Origin: DAIQNV01 sp038748775
Lineage (GTDB): Bacteria > Planctomycetota > Phycisphaerae > Phycisphaerales > UBA1924
Assembly: GCA_038748775.1 (NCBI GenBank)
Contig: JBCDIT010000008.1
Span: forward strand, 154,435-218,434
DNA: 64,000 nt
Direction of reading: 5' to 3'
Part shown: positions 7,907-16,202 of the stretch, one piece after another
How the letters are laid out: each line of letters opens with the position of its first letter
Numbering within the stretch: position 1 is the stretch's first letter
Position numbers and translations under genes: made by a program
Notes under the pieces: model-generated
What the model saw: the letters and a program-made list of their open reading frames with translations, nothing else
The model's database searches: none
What the model was told of the DNA's origin: nothing

Positions 7907-9010
7907 TCAGGCGAGCGCCCCGGTCGACGCGTGCTCGTGCGCGAACGACTTCATGAATTCAACGAGAAGGCGGGTGCCCTCGATGGGGAAGGCGTTGTAC
8001 ATGCTCGCACGCATGCCGCCGACCGATCGGTGTCCTTTCAACCCATCGAGCCCCTTCTTCTCCGCCTCGACGACAAAGAGCGCGTCGAGTTCCGGTGTCG
8101 GGCACTTGAACGTGAAATTCATGAAGCTCCGGCTGTCGGGCCTCGCGTGCGGGATGAAGAAGTCCTGGCTATCGAGGAAGCTATACACGAGTTCCGCCTT
8201 GGCCTCGTTTCGTTCACGCATGGCCTCGAGCCCACCTTCGGCAAGGATCCACTTGAAGACCTCGCCCATGAGGTACACACCAAAGGTCGGCGGGGTGTTC
8301 CACCGGCCGTTCCATTCGGCGTGCTTGCTAAACCGCATCATGTCGGGCAACGGACGCACCGCGTCTGCGACGAGGTCTCGACGGGCGATGACCAGCGTGA
8401 TCCCCGAGGGCCCCAGGTTCTTCTGGGCACCGGCGTAGATCAGGCCGTACTTCCCGATGTCGATGGGCTTGCTGAAGATATTGCTCGATGCGTCGCAGAC
8501 AAGCACGGCGCCGTTCGGCGGGGTGGGTTCGGCTTTGAACTCGGTGCCCACGATGGTGTTGTTCGACGTGAAATGCACGTACACCGGTTCATCGCTGTAC
8601 GACGTGTCTTCGGGCGCCGGAACGTAGGCGTAGTTCGAGTCCTTGCTCGTCGCGCAGATGTGACAGCCGCCGTAGAGCGGGGCTTCCTTGATCGAGTCGT
8701 TCGCCCATTTGCCGGTCTGGAAGTAGTCGGCGGTGCGATCGGGCGGCAAGAGGTTGGCGGGAACGAAGTAGCACTGGCTTGTGGCGCCGCCCTGCATCCA
8801 GAACACCGCATAATCGTCGGGGATCGACGCGATCTCGCGGCACGCGGCCTCGGTGTCGGCCGTGATCCGGTCCATCACCTTTCCGCGATGGCTGTGCTCA
8901 AGGATGCCGATCCCGGTACCGTCGATGTCCACGATGTCCTGTTGGGCCTGGGCCAATACAGGCTCAGGGATCATGGCAGGACCGGCAGAAAAATTGAACA
9001 CACGAGCCAT
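7907..9010 (-). CDS. serC: phosphoserine aminotransferase
   Basis: ATG 9010 is chosen because GGGAGG lies just upstream and the protein then starts MARVFNFSAGPAMIPEPVL, the canonical SerC N-terminus. The 367-residue class V aminotransferase has the PLP-binding lysine at residue 197 in YAGAQKNLGPSG, close to Lys198 of E. coli SerC, and conserved HRS/HSHRGK elements. It converts 3-phosphohydroxypyruvate plus glutamate to phosphoserine in serine synthesis and the matching step of pyridoxal phosphate synthesis. The next gene upstream on the same strand is a serA-like dehydrogenase, which would supply its substrate. The gap is 42 bases, so they are probably one transcript. Confidence 0.96.
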   Translation of the reverse strand: MARVFNFSAGPAMIPEPVLAQAQQDIVDIDGTGIGILEHSHRGKVMDRITADTEAACREIASIPDDYAVFWMQGGATSQCYFVPANLLPPDRTADYFQTGKWANDSIKEAPLYGGCHICATSKDSNYAYVPAPEDTSYSDEPVYVHFTSNNTIVGTEFKAEPTPPNGAVLVCDASSNIFSKPIDIGKYGLIYAGAQKNLGPSGITLVIARRDLVADAVRPLPDMMRFSKHAEWNGRWNTPPTFGVYLMGEVFKWILAEGGLEAMRERNEAKAELVYSFLDSQDFFIPHARPDSRSFMNFTFKCPTPELDALFVVEAEKKGLDGLKGHRSVGGMRASMYNAFPIEGTRLLVEFMKSFAHEHASTGALA

Positions 9011-9052
9011 CGGAACCTCCCAGCCGGAGAGACGCAATTCCTCCCCGGGACG

Positions 9053-10057
9053 TCAGTTTAGACCGGGGCCGCGCACATTGTTCACACAATGCTCGAAGAC
9101 GCCCGAGTCGCGATAGACGCGGACCATGCGGACGATCTCGCGCGCTACAGCGAGCTGGGCTTGTTGGGTAGACGCCCCAACATGATGGGTCGTGTGCAGC
9201 CCGTCGACACCGGCGAGGGGCGTTGACCACGACGCGTGTTTGGAGGCCGGCTGGTCGCGGTATACGTCTACCGCGGCCCTCACGTGGCCGGCCCGCACCG
9301 CGTCGAGCAGGGCCCGTTCGTCAACGATTTCGCCCCGGCTCGTGTTGATAAACATCGCGCCGGGCCTCATCGCCTCGAAAAACACAGCGTCGCACATCCC
9401 ACGGGTTTCTGTCGTGATCGGGACGTGCAGCGTCACCGCGTCGAAACGAGCGAGGTTCTCGAGCAGTGCGTCTCGTCCAAATGGGATCCACCGAACACCG
9501 AGCGCGCGGGCCACGTCCTCGGTCAGAGAGCGGCTCTGGGCCCAGACGTCCATCCCGAACGCCTGGGCCCGCCGGAGCACCTCGACCCCGGTCGAACCAA
9601 CGCCGATAACCAGGATCGCTCGTCCTTTGAGCCCTCGGGCGTCGCCGAACTCACCCTGCCGCCACTCCCCACGGGCGAGAGCGGCGCCTTGCTCGGGGAT
9701 TCTGCGGTCGAGGGCGATGAGATGCCCGAGGGTGAGTTCGGCGACCGCGTCCGCGTTCATCCCGGGGCAATTGCACACGGCGATCCCCCGATCGCTCGCC
9801 GCTTGCAGACTGATGTTGTCGAAACCGGAGCCAGCCCGGATCACCATCTTGAGATCGTCGCTGGCGCCGAACGCTTCGACGGGTACTTTCGCCGATCTGA
9901 CGACAAGCACAACGGGTTCGATCTTCGAGACCGCTCGCGCTATGGACTCGGCTTCCAGTTCCGGCCGGAGGACCACCTCGCACCCCAATGACGAGAGACC
10001 CTCCACGCACGCATGCTCAACGTGATCGGCGATCAGCACACGTTCGACATCGGGCAC
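9053..10057 (-). CDS. serA: D-3-phosphoglycerate dehydrogenase-like 2-hydroxyacid dehydrogenase
   Basis: GTG 10057 has AGGAG eight bases upstream. The 334-residue protein lacks an ACT domain and so is a short-form PGDH. Visible are the NAD-binding GxGxxG (VIGVGSTGVEV), the catalytic Arg region (INTSRGEIVDE), and the catalytic His in TTHHVGAST. The position of the usual catalytic Glu (DVxxxEP) reads DVYRDQP, with Gln encoded by CAG. Role inferred: oxidation of 3-phosphoglycerate to 3-phosphohydroxypyruvate, the first step of serine synthesis, supported by the adjacent serC. The Glu-to-Gln change could alter activity or substrate, so another 2-hydroxyacid substrate is possible. Confidence 0.82.
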   Translation of the reverse strand: MPDVERVLIADHVEHACVEGLSSLGCEVVLRPELEAESIARAVSKIEPVVLVVRSAKVPVEAFGASDDLKMVIRAGSGFDNISLQAASDRGIAVCNCPGMNADAVAELTLGHLIALDRRIPEQGAALARGEWRQGEFGDARGLKGRAILVIGVGSTGVEVLRRAQAFGMDVWAQSRSLTEDVARALGVRWIPFGRDALLENLARFDAVTLHVPITTETRGMCDAVFFEAMRPGAMFINTSRGEIVDERALLDAVRAGHVRAAVDVYRDQPASKHASWSTPLAGVDGLHTTHHVGASTQQAQLAVAREIVRMVRVYRDSGVFEHCVNNVRGPGLN

Positions 10058-10126
10058 GGGGCGGGCTCCTGCGCCGCCCGCGCGAGCGAGGGCAACCGGA
10101 GAATACCCGGCGCGACGAGGCCCCCA

Positions 10127-11122
10127 CTATTCCTGGCCCGTGTTGATGTCATTTCCACCAAAATCAACGCCCCGCAAGCCGCCTCGGGTCCAGCGGTACC
10201 AACCGGCGTGAACAAAGCGGTTCGGAGAGGGATGCCCGTACAGGATTTGCTGCGGATCCGGATCCGTCGGGTCCTGTGGGTTGTACCCGGGGTTGCCCTC
10301 GTCGGTCCGCTTGCTTCGAACGGAGCCATCGAAGAAGAGCAACGGCTGCTTTGCATCTTCGACAGCGTAATACAACGCGTCCTCCCCGTCGAATCCTGCG
10401 ATGCTCCTGTCGTGCTTTGGGTGCGTCGGATTCGCAAAGTGTCGGTCGTAGTCATCCATCAGGAAGACTTTGCTGCCGGGGAAAGAGACCTCGGTGCTCC
10501 GCCGACGCAGAAACGTCGCATTCGTGACGCTGTACGAGGCCCCGCTCGACAACTGGGCGAGCGCCGCCGGACCGCTATCGGGCGAGTAGCAGAAAGGCAC
10601 CTGCTCGTAGCTGCTCTCAAACCTCCGGATCGCGATACGTCGCAAATCCTCGTCCGCGACGTATTCGTCGAGCGGAGTTAAGAGCCGATCGGCCTGAACC
10701 CTGTCCGATGGGCAAACGACACCGAGTTCGGGCAAACTGCCGCTGAGATAATCGATGAGCACAAGATGACTGAACTTCACCGTCGGGATCCACCCGGCTG
10801 GAGCAAAGAGCGTGCTCCCGGTCTCCTCTTCGAGGATCGCTAGGGCGTGAAGCCGCCACGCCTGCTGGGCGGTGTCGGTTTCGTTCCGTGCAAATCGCGT
10901 GTCGAAGTTGGCGATGAACCCATCGTTGTCGGCCGAGAAGGTCGTTGCCGCGACCCCGTACTGCCTCATGTTCGAGGTACACACGCTTGTCTTGGCCGTG
11001 TTCCGGGCCTTGCCCAGCGACGGGAGCAGGATCCCGATGAGCAGCGCGATGATCGCGACCACCACCAAGAGCTCGATCAGCGTAAACCCCGATCGGCGTC
11101 TGAACGGGCGGGCACTCGGCAT
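10127..11122 (-). CDS. prepilin-type N-terminal domain protein (planctomycete H-X9-DG type family)
   Basis: ATG 11122 is preferred because AGGAGG lies nine bases upstream; the ATG at 11131 is directly adjacent to it. The 331-residue protein starts with a basic leader then FTLIELLVVVAIIALLIGIL, a prepilin peptidase site and helix, followed by LPSLGKARNTAKTSVCTSNM, the signature of the large planctomycete family of pseudopilin-like proteins. The C-terminus has LLFFDGSVRS, consistent with the H-X9-DG region of that family, and VHAGWYRWTRGG. The function of this family is unknown; the N-terminus predicts processing by the same peptidase as the T2SS pseudopilins. It lies 69 bases upstream of the serA-like gene on the same strand and is divergent from the PpiC-like gene. 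Confidence 0.85.
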   Translation of the reverse strand: MPSARPFRRRSGFTLIELLVVVAIIALLIGILLPSLGKARNTAKTSVCTSNMRQYGVAATTFSADNDGFIANFDTRFARNETDTAQQAWRLHALAILEEETGSTLFAPAGWIPTVKFSHLVLIDYLSGSLPELGVVCPSDRVQADRLLTPLDEYVADEDLRRIAIRRFESSYEQVPFCYSPDSGPAALAQLSSGASYSVTNATFLRRRSTEVSFPGSKVFLMDDYDRHFANPTHPKHDRSIAGFDGEDALYYAVEDAKQPLLFFDGSVRSKRTDEGNPGYNPQDPTDPDPQQILYGHPSPNRFVHAGWYRWTRGGLRGVDFGGNDINTGQE

Positions 11123-11308
11123 GAACGACATCCTCCTGGTCCCGAATCGACGCGGATAGCGTCTGATATCGACAGCATACGAGTTCGACCCCCGATTCGG
11201 ATGCGTTCGCTGGCAGAACACTGGCGGGCTTGGCTGAAACCGGGGTCTTTCCCACCTCATTGAGCGATGCATGGTTGATCCGATCACGCCCCCGTCCTCT
11301 GATCGAGC

Positions 11309-12253
11309 ATGAGCCGACAAAGCTGGACTCTTGCCGCCGCGACAGTCGTGTCTGCCGCCGGGACATGCGTGACGATTGGCTGTCAGGGCACGCCCGCCGC
11401 GTCGCCGGGCCGGCCGGGTTCGGGCCCGTTGTACGCGATGGTGGTGAACGGCAACCCGGTTGCGCAAAGCGAACTGGCGTCGGCACTGGCAGAGCGGGCA
11501 GGGGCGGAGATCGTTCGGGAGTACGTTCTTGAGCGTGCACTCGACGCGGAGTTGGAACGCCGAGGGATCAACATCACCGAATCTCTGATCGAAGACGAGC
11601 GTCGGCGCTTCGTCGGGGCGCTCGACGAGCCCGCACCGGGCGTGCTCGAACGCGTCGCCCGCCGCCGCGGCCTAGGGCCAACACGCCTCCCCTCCTTCCT
11701 GTGGCGAAACGCGGCTCTCCGTGCCCTTGCGGCGCCCGAACCGGTGAGCGATGCGGAAGTCGCCCGGGCCGTCGACATCCGATACGGGGAAGGCGTCCGC
11801 GCGAGAGTCATCGTCACAGCGACCGAGCGCGATGCGGTCATCGCGAGGGCCCGGGCGGTATCCGATCCTGCGGGCCCGTCGGCGGGGATGGCGGCCGCCG
11901 CGTTCGAGCACTCGATCGACCCGAGCGCCGCGGTCGGCGGTCTGTTTGAAAACACAAGTTCGTCCGACCCTCGGTGGCCCCGCACCGTCGCGGAACAGTT
12001 TGAGGCCCTTGAGCCCGGGGAGGTGAGCCCGGTGATCGGTCTGGCCGACGCGGCCGCGCTTGTGCTCGTCGAGGAGCGCACGCCGGCGACCGAGCCGCCG
12101 CTCGGTGCCAACGCTCAGGTCCGAGCGTCGCTCGAGCGTGACCGCGAGCGGGCCGCGATGGCCGAGCTTGCCGATGTTCTGATCCGGAGGTCCGACGTAT
12201 CTGTGCTCGATCGGTCACTGGCGTGGTCGATGGGAAATGCGAATGCGCGATGA
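11309..12253 (+). CDS. PpiC/SurA-like peptidyl-prolyl isomerase lipoprotein
   Basis: The 314-residue product has a lipoprotein-like signal ending TCVTIGCQG. A SurA-type N-terminal helical segment follows (VVNGNPVAQSELASALAERAG with long alpha-helix-rich sequence). The region around residues 155-265 has the parvulin-like layout: RARVIVTATERDAVIARARAV, a FEHSIDPSAAVGGLF segment and FEALEPGEVSPVIGLADAAALVLVEER, resembling the conserved end of PpiC domains. Such proteins assist folding of outer-membrane or secreted proteins in the periplasm. The domain is divergent, so isomerase activity is not certain. Its stop overlaps the region upstream of the epimerase gene, whose own ATG is at 12297. Confidence 0.75.
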   Translation: MSRQSWTLAAATVVSAAGTCVTIGCQGTPAASPGRPGSGPLYAMVVNGNPVAQSELASALAERAGAEIVREYVLERALDAELERRGINITESLIEDERRRFVGALDEPAPGVLERVARRRGLGPTRLPSFLWRNAALRALAAPEPVSDAEVARAVDIRYGEGVRARVIVTATERDAVIARARAVSDPAGPSAGMAAAAFEHSIDPSAAVGGLFENTSSSDPRWPRTVAEQFEALEPGEVSPVIGLADAAALVLVEERTPATEPPLGANAQVRASLERDRERAAMAELADVLIRRSDVSVLDRSLAWSMGNANAR

Positions 12254-12296
12254 TGCAACCGAGGGTCACGTGGGCCATACACCTCTAGCTTGGGGC

Positions 12297-13226
12297 ATGG
12301 ACGACAAACGCGTTGTGATCGCCGGCGGGTCTGGTTTTCTGGGCACGTCGCTCGCGAGGCACCTCACGGATCTTAGGTACTCCGTTGTGGTGCTTACGAG
12401 ACGCCCGAAGGCGCCGGATGCGCAGCGCCCCTGGCTCGACGTCGCTTGGGATGGACGCACCGTCGGCTCGTGGGCCGAGACACTCGACGGGGCCAGCGCC
12501 ATCGTGAATCTGGCCGGCCGAACCGTCGACTGCGTCAAGACACCCGACCACTGCGACGAGATTCTCCGATCGCGTGTCGAATCCACGCTCGCGATCGGTA
12601 AAGCGTTGGATTCGGCCGGCTCTCGCCCGCCGGTGTGGGTGCAGATGTCCACCGCACACGCCTACGGCGACCCGCCCGAGGCGGTGTGCACCGAAGACAG
12701 CCCGTTCGGGTACGGGCTTGCGCCCGACGTCGCAAGGGCTTGGGAGCAGGCATTCGAGCAAGCCAGGCCCGATGGCACGAGGGGGGTTGCCCTGCGCACC
12801 AGCTTCGTCGTGGGGCGAGGCGGCGGTGCTCTGAGTCGTCTCTCGCTCGTTGCGAAGCTGGGGCTCGGCGGCGCCATTGGCACCGGGCGGCAAGGCATGA
12901 GTTGGCTTCACGAGCGTGACATGAATCGCATGTTCCAGCGGGCGATCGAAGACCCGACCATGAACGGGGCGTACATCGCGTCGGCCCCGCATCCGGTTTC
13001 CCAGGCCGAGTTCATGCGGACGCTCAGGAAGTCGTTGGGCGTTCCCATCGGGTTGCCGGCAACCGAATGGATGGTGAGGCTGGGAGCGCCGCTGGTGCTC
13101 AAGACCGACCCCGAACTCGCCCTCTACGGGCGCTATGTCGAGCCGAAACGCCTGCTCGACGAAGGGTTCGAGTTCGAATTTCCGCACTTGACCGGCGCCC
13201 TGAATGATCTCACTGCGGCGAAGTAG
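12297..13226 (+). CDS. TIGR01777-family NAD(P)-dependent epimerase (SDR superfamily)
   Basis: The 309-residue protein starts MDDKRVVIAGGSGFLGTSLA with a perfect GxxGxxG nucleotide-binding loop. An ATG 60 bases upstream in the same frame would add a non-conserved extension that overlaps the preceding gene. Typical features of this family are present: AWDGRTVGSWAETLDG, a segment around IVNLAGRTVDCV, the SxxxYG-like TAHAYGDPPEAVCTED, and the C-terminal DUF1731-like LPATEWMVRLGAPLVLKTDPEL.. RLLDEGFEFEFPHL. The physiological substrate of this widespread family is unknown. Function beyond an SDR-fold oxidoreductase or epimerase cannot be assigned. Confidence 0.9.
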   Translation: MDDKRVVIAGGSGFLGTSLARHLTDLRYSVVVLTRRPKAPDAQRPWLDVAWDGRTVGSWAETLDGASAIVNLAGRTVDCVKTPDHCDEILRSRVESTLAIGKALDSAGSRPPVWVQMSTAHAYGDPPEAVCTEDSPFGYGLAPDVARAWEQAFEQARPDGTRGVALRTSFVVGRGGGALSRLSLVAKLGLGGAIGTGRQGMSWLHERDMNRMFQRAIEDPTMNGAYIASAPHPVSQAEFMRTLRKSLGVPIGLPATEWMVRLGAPLVLKTDPELALYGRYVEPKRLLDEGFEFEFPHLTGALNDLTAAK

Positions 13227-13386
13227 AGCCCAGCGTGCGGGCGTGCCAGAAGCCCACTCATGAAATCCGACGCTCTCGGGCCCGAGAAACCAATCGGGGG
13301 TGCGTTCGAGCGGGAACGCCGAACGCCCCAACCCACCTCAACTCCTTACACTCTCGCCCCCGAATGGGATAGAACGGAGCCGTCGC

Positions 13387-13998
13387 ATGACGTTGGTATT
13401 CATCGGTCTTGGCATCTTGGGTGTGCTTGTGTTGCTCGTTGTGGTGCTCGCGATCTACGCGATCTCTGTGTACAACGCCTTGGTCAAGCTCAAGAACCGT
13501 TTCGAGAACGCCTTTAGCCAGATCGAGGTTCAGCTCAAACGCCGACACGATCTGATCCCCAACCTCGTTGAGACCGCTAAGGGGTACATGAGCCACGAGC
13601 GTGAGACGCTGGAGGCGGTCATGCAGGCGAGAGCGAATGCTGTGTCCGGGCTTTCCGCGGCCGCGGCCGACCCGACGAGTGCCGGGGCGATGTCTCAGTT
13701 GGCCGGGGCCGAGGGCGCCCTTACCGGCGCGCTCGGACGGCTGATGGCGGTCGTCGAGTCGTATCCCGATCTCAAGGCCACCGAAAACATGCAGCAGCTC
13801 AGCGAAGAGATGACCACCACCGAGAACAAGGTCGCGTTCGCACGTCAGGCGTACAACGACAGCGCAACGTCATACAACACCTACAGACAGTCGTTCCCGC
13901 CTGTTGCGTTCGCCGGACTCTTCGGGCACAAGTCCGACGCGTCGCTGCTCGACTTCGACGACGCGGAGATCGCGGACGCCCCGAAGGTGTCGTTCTAA
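13387..13998 (+). CDS. lemA: LemA family membrane protein
   Basis: ATG 13387 follows ACGGAG by a good spacing. The 203-residue product has an N-terminal membrane helix (FIGLGILGVLVLLVVVLAIYAIS) and the LemA signature: YNALVKLKNRFENAFSQIEVQLKRRHDLIPNLVETAKGYMSHE, an SPDLKATENM-like YPDLKATENMQQL, and the NxxVAFARQAYNDSATSYNT segment. LemA proteins are anchored with a helical domain outside the cytoplasm and have been linked to membrane stress and protease partners. The next gene, 45 bases downstream, is an M48 metalloprotease, the common LemA-HtpX partnership, so the two are probably cotranscribed and act together. Confidence 0.92.
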   Translation: MTLVFIGLGILGVLVLLVVVLAIYAISVYNALVKLKNRFENAFSQIEVQLKRRHDLIPNLVETAKGYMSHERETLEAVMQARANAVSGLSAAAADPTSAGAMSQLAGAEGALTGALGRLMAVVESYPDLKATENMQQLSEEMTTTENKVAFARQAYNDSATSYNTYRQSFPPVAFAGLFGHKSDASLLDFDDAEIADAPKVSF

Positions 13999-14043
13999 GG
14001 CGTCTCTGCGCGTGGCCGGCTGAAGCGGGTGGGGTGAGGCGAG

Positions 14044-16020
14044 ATGGATTTCTTCGAGCACCAAGACCTCGCGAGGAAGAAGACCGCTTGGCTGGTCGTC
14101 CTGTTCGCGATCGCGATCGTCGCCATCTTCGCGGCGCTGTACTTCACCGCGGTCTTTGCCGTGCCGGCGGCGGAGTTCTTCATCCGCTCGGAGATCGACA
14201 GCCCCGGGCCCAAGCCCGAGCTTGTGTTCGAGCTCTGGAACCCGATCGCGCTCTACGCGGCGCTCGGGGTGAGCGTCGCGCTCATCGGCGGGGGCACCTT
14301 GTACAAGACCACCCAGCTCTCCGGCGGCGGGCGGGTGATCGCGGAGGAACTCGGGGGCACGCTGCTGACGCGTGACAACGCGGACGCCTCTGCGAACCGC
14401 CTGCTCAACGTCGTCGAGGAGATGGCCATCGCCTCGGGCACGCCGGTCCCGCCTGTGTACCTCCTCGAACGCGAGCCCAATGTCAACGCGTTCGCGGCCG
14501 GCTTTCGGCCCGAAGACGCGGTGATCGGCGTCACCCGCGGCGCGGTCGAGTTGCTCTCTCGCGAGCAGTTGCAGGGTGTGATCGCCCACGAGTTCAGCCA
14601 CGTTCTATCGGGCGATATGCGGCTCAACATCCGTCTGGTCGCCGTGCTGCACGGCATCCTCGTCCTCGGGATCACCGGCCTCGCGTTGCTTCGTATCGCG
14701 TGGTACGGGGCGTACGTTGGCTCCAGCCGCCGCGATAATCGAGGCTTCTTGCTTTTCTTGGCCGTTGGCGCGGCGCTCGCCGCGATCGGCTTCATCGGGG
14801 TGTTCTTCGGAAACTGGATCAAGTCTTCTGTGAGCCGCCAACGCGAGTATCTCGCCGATGCCTCTGCCGTGCAGTTCACACGGAACCCAGAAGGCATCGC
14901 AGGGGCGCTCAAGGTCGTTGGAGGGCTCTCGGGCGGCGCCAAGCTCCGCTCGCCCAACGCCCCCGAGGCAAGCCACATGTTCTTCGGGAAGGCGCTCGTG
15001 GAGGGCATGTTCGCCACCCACCCACCGCTCGCGGATCGCATCCGGCGCATCGACCCCTCTTGGAACGGCAAGTTCGCGCGTGTCGAGCCGTTTCATCAGC
15101 AGCGGGCCAGCGCGAAGAGATGGAGCAAGAACTCGCCCCTGAGTGCCCTCGCGGAGCCGACTGCGGTGGCTGTGGGCGGCGCGATCGCGGCGTCGCCACC
15201 GATGACAGCCCCGGGCCTGGTGAATGCCGCCGGGCGGTTGAACGACGAGTCGGTCCAGCGAGCCCAGCATCTCATCAAGCAGATCCCGGCGGACGTTGGC
15301 GAAGCGGCCGGGGAACCGTTTGGTGCGAGGGCCGTCATCCTCGCGTTGCTGATCCACCCGTCGACCGATGGCAAGCGAAAGCAGGCTGCCGTCGTCACCG
15401 AAGACGACCCGGGTCTCGCACGCTTGATCCACCGGCTCGCGCCTTCGGTGTTGTCGCTCCCTTCGGATCTGCGAATGCCGGTGCTCGAACGGGCAATGCA
15501 GCCGCTTGCGCAGTTGAGTCTGGGCCAGGTCAGGCAGTTCCGGAAGCTGGTGGACGCGTTCGTCCTCGCGGACAATCGAACGACCTTGTTCGAGTGGATC
15601 ACGAAGCGACTGGTTGGCCGACGGCTCGACGCGGCCGAGGGGCTCGCGGCCCCGCCCCGGGTGAACTACTACGCGCTGATTCAGTTGGGAGATGAATGCT
15701 CCGTCCTGCTGAGCGTGATGGCCCGCGTCGGAGCGAAGGACGAAGCGGCAGCTCGCGCGGCCTTCGTTGCAGGCGCTGCCGCCCTCGCGAAGGTCGACGT
15801 GTCCTACCGGACGCGCGTCGGGTGGAACGACCTCGATGCCGCGCTCGGCAAGCTCGAAACGGTCGCCCCCAAGCTGAAACGAGCGCTCCTCCAAGGGTGC
15901 GGCGTCGTCCTGATGCACGACCACGAACTGACGACGTCTGAGCTTGAACTCTTTCGTGCGGTGAGCGCCTGCCTAGGTGTGCCGATGCCCGCCCTGGCTG
16001 GGGGGCCGCAGCGGGGTTGA
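14044..16020 (+). CDS. M48 family metalloprotease (HtpX-like) with long C-terminal extension
   Basis: The 658-residue membrane protein has two N-terminal helices (~13-35 and ~66-90), then the zinc motif HEFSH at 182-186, with a third ligand Glu268 in REYLADASAVQF, and two helices between them (~199-219, ~236-258). This is the HtpX/M48B layout; HtpX proteins are about 290 residues. The extra ~300 residues (from ~350) are soluble and Ala/Arg-rich, with no motif I recognise. M48B proteases cleave damaged or misassembled membrane proteins. It lies right after lemA, a frequent pairing. The Shine-Dalgarno GTGAGG supports the start. Confidence 0.87.
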   Translation: MDFFEHQDLARKKTAWLVVLFAIAIVAIFAALYFTAVFAVPAAEFFIRSEIDSPGPKPELVFELWNPIALYAALGVSVALIGGGTLYKTTQLSGGGRVIAEELGGTLLTRDNADASANRLLNVVEEMAIASGTPVPPVYLLEREPNVNAFAAGFRPEDAVIGVTRGAVELLSREQLQGVIAHEFSHVLSGDMRLNIRLVAVLHGILVLGITGLALLRIAWYGAYVGSSRRDNRGFLLFLAVGAALAAIGFIGVFFGNWIKSSVSRQREYLADASAVQFTRNPEGIAGALKVVGGLSGGAKLRSPNAPEASHMFFGKALVEGMFATHPPLADRIRRIDPSWNGKFARVEPFHQQRASAKRWSKNSPLSALAEPTAVAVGGAIAASPPMTAPGLVNAAGRLNDESVQRAQHLIKQIPADVGEAAGEPFGARAVILALLIHPSTDGKRKQAAVVTEDDPGLARLIHRLAPSVLSLPSDLRMPVLERAMQPLAQLSLGQVRQFRKLVDAFVLADNRTTLFEWITKRLVGRRLDAAEGLAAPPRVNYYALIQLGDECSVLLSVMARVGAKDEAAARAAFVAGAAALAKVDVSYRTRVGWNDLDAALGKLETVAPKLKRALLQGCGVVLMHDHELTTSELELFRAVSACLGVPMPALAGGPQRG

Positions 16021-16202
16021 TGCCGGAGGGCGCCTTCCTGGGCCATCGGGTCCGAGAATTCTCCCCCGAAACCAGTCGAGCGGCGGTCTATCGATCCGTT
16101 GAATCTTGCTATTCGCATGTTCATCTCGGGAATTGCCTGCGTTGGTCTGGCTTCGGCTCGATACGGCAGCCGATCGGCCCGCCAACGAGAGGAACCGCGA
16201 TC

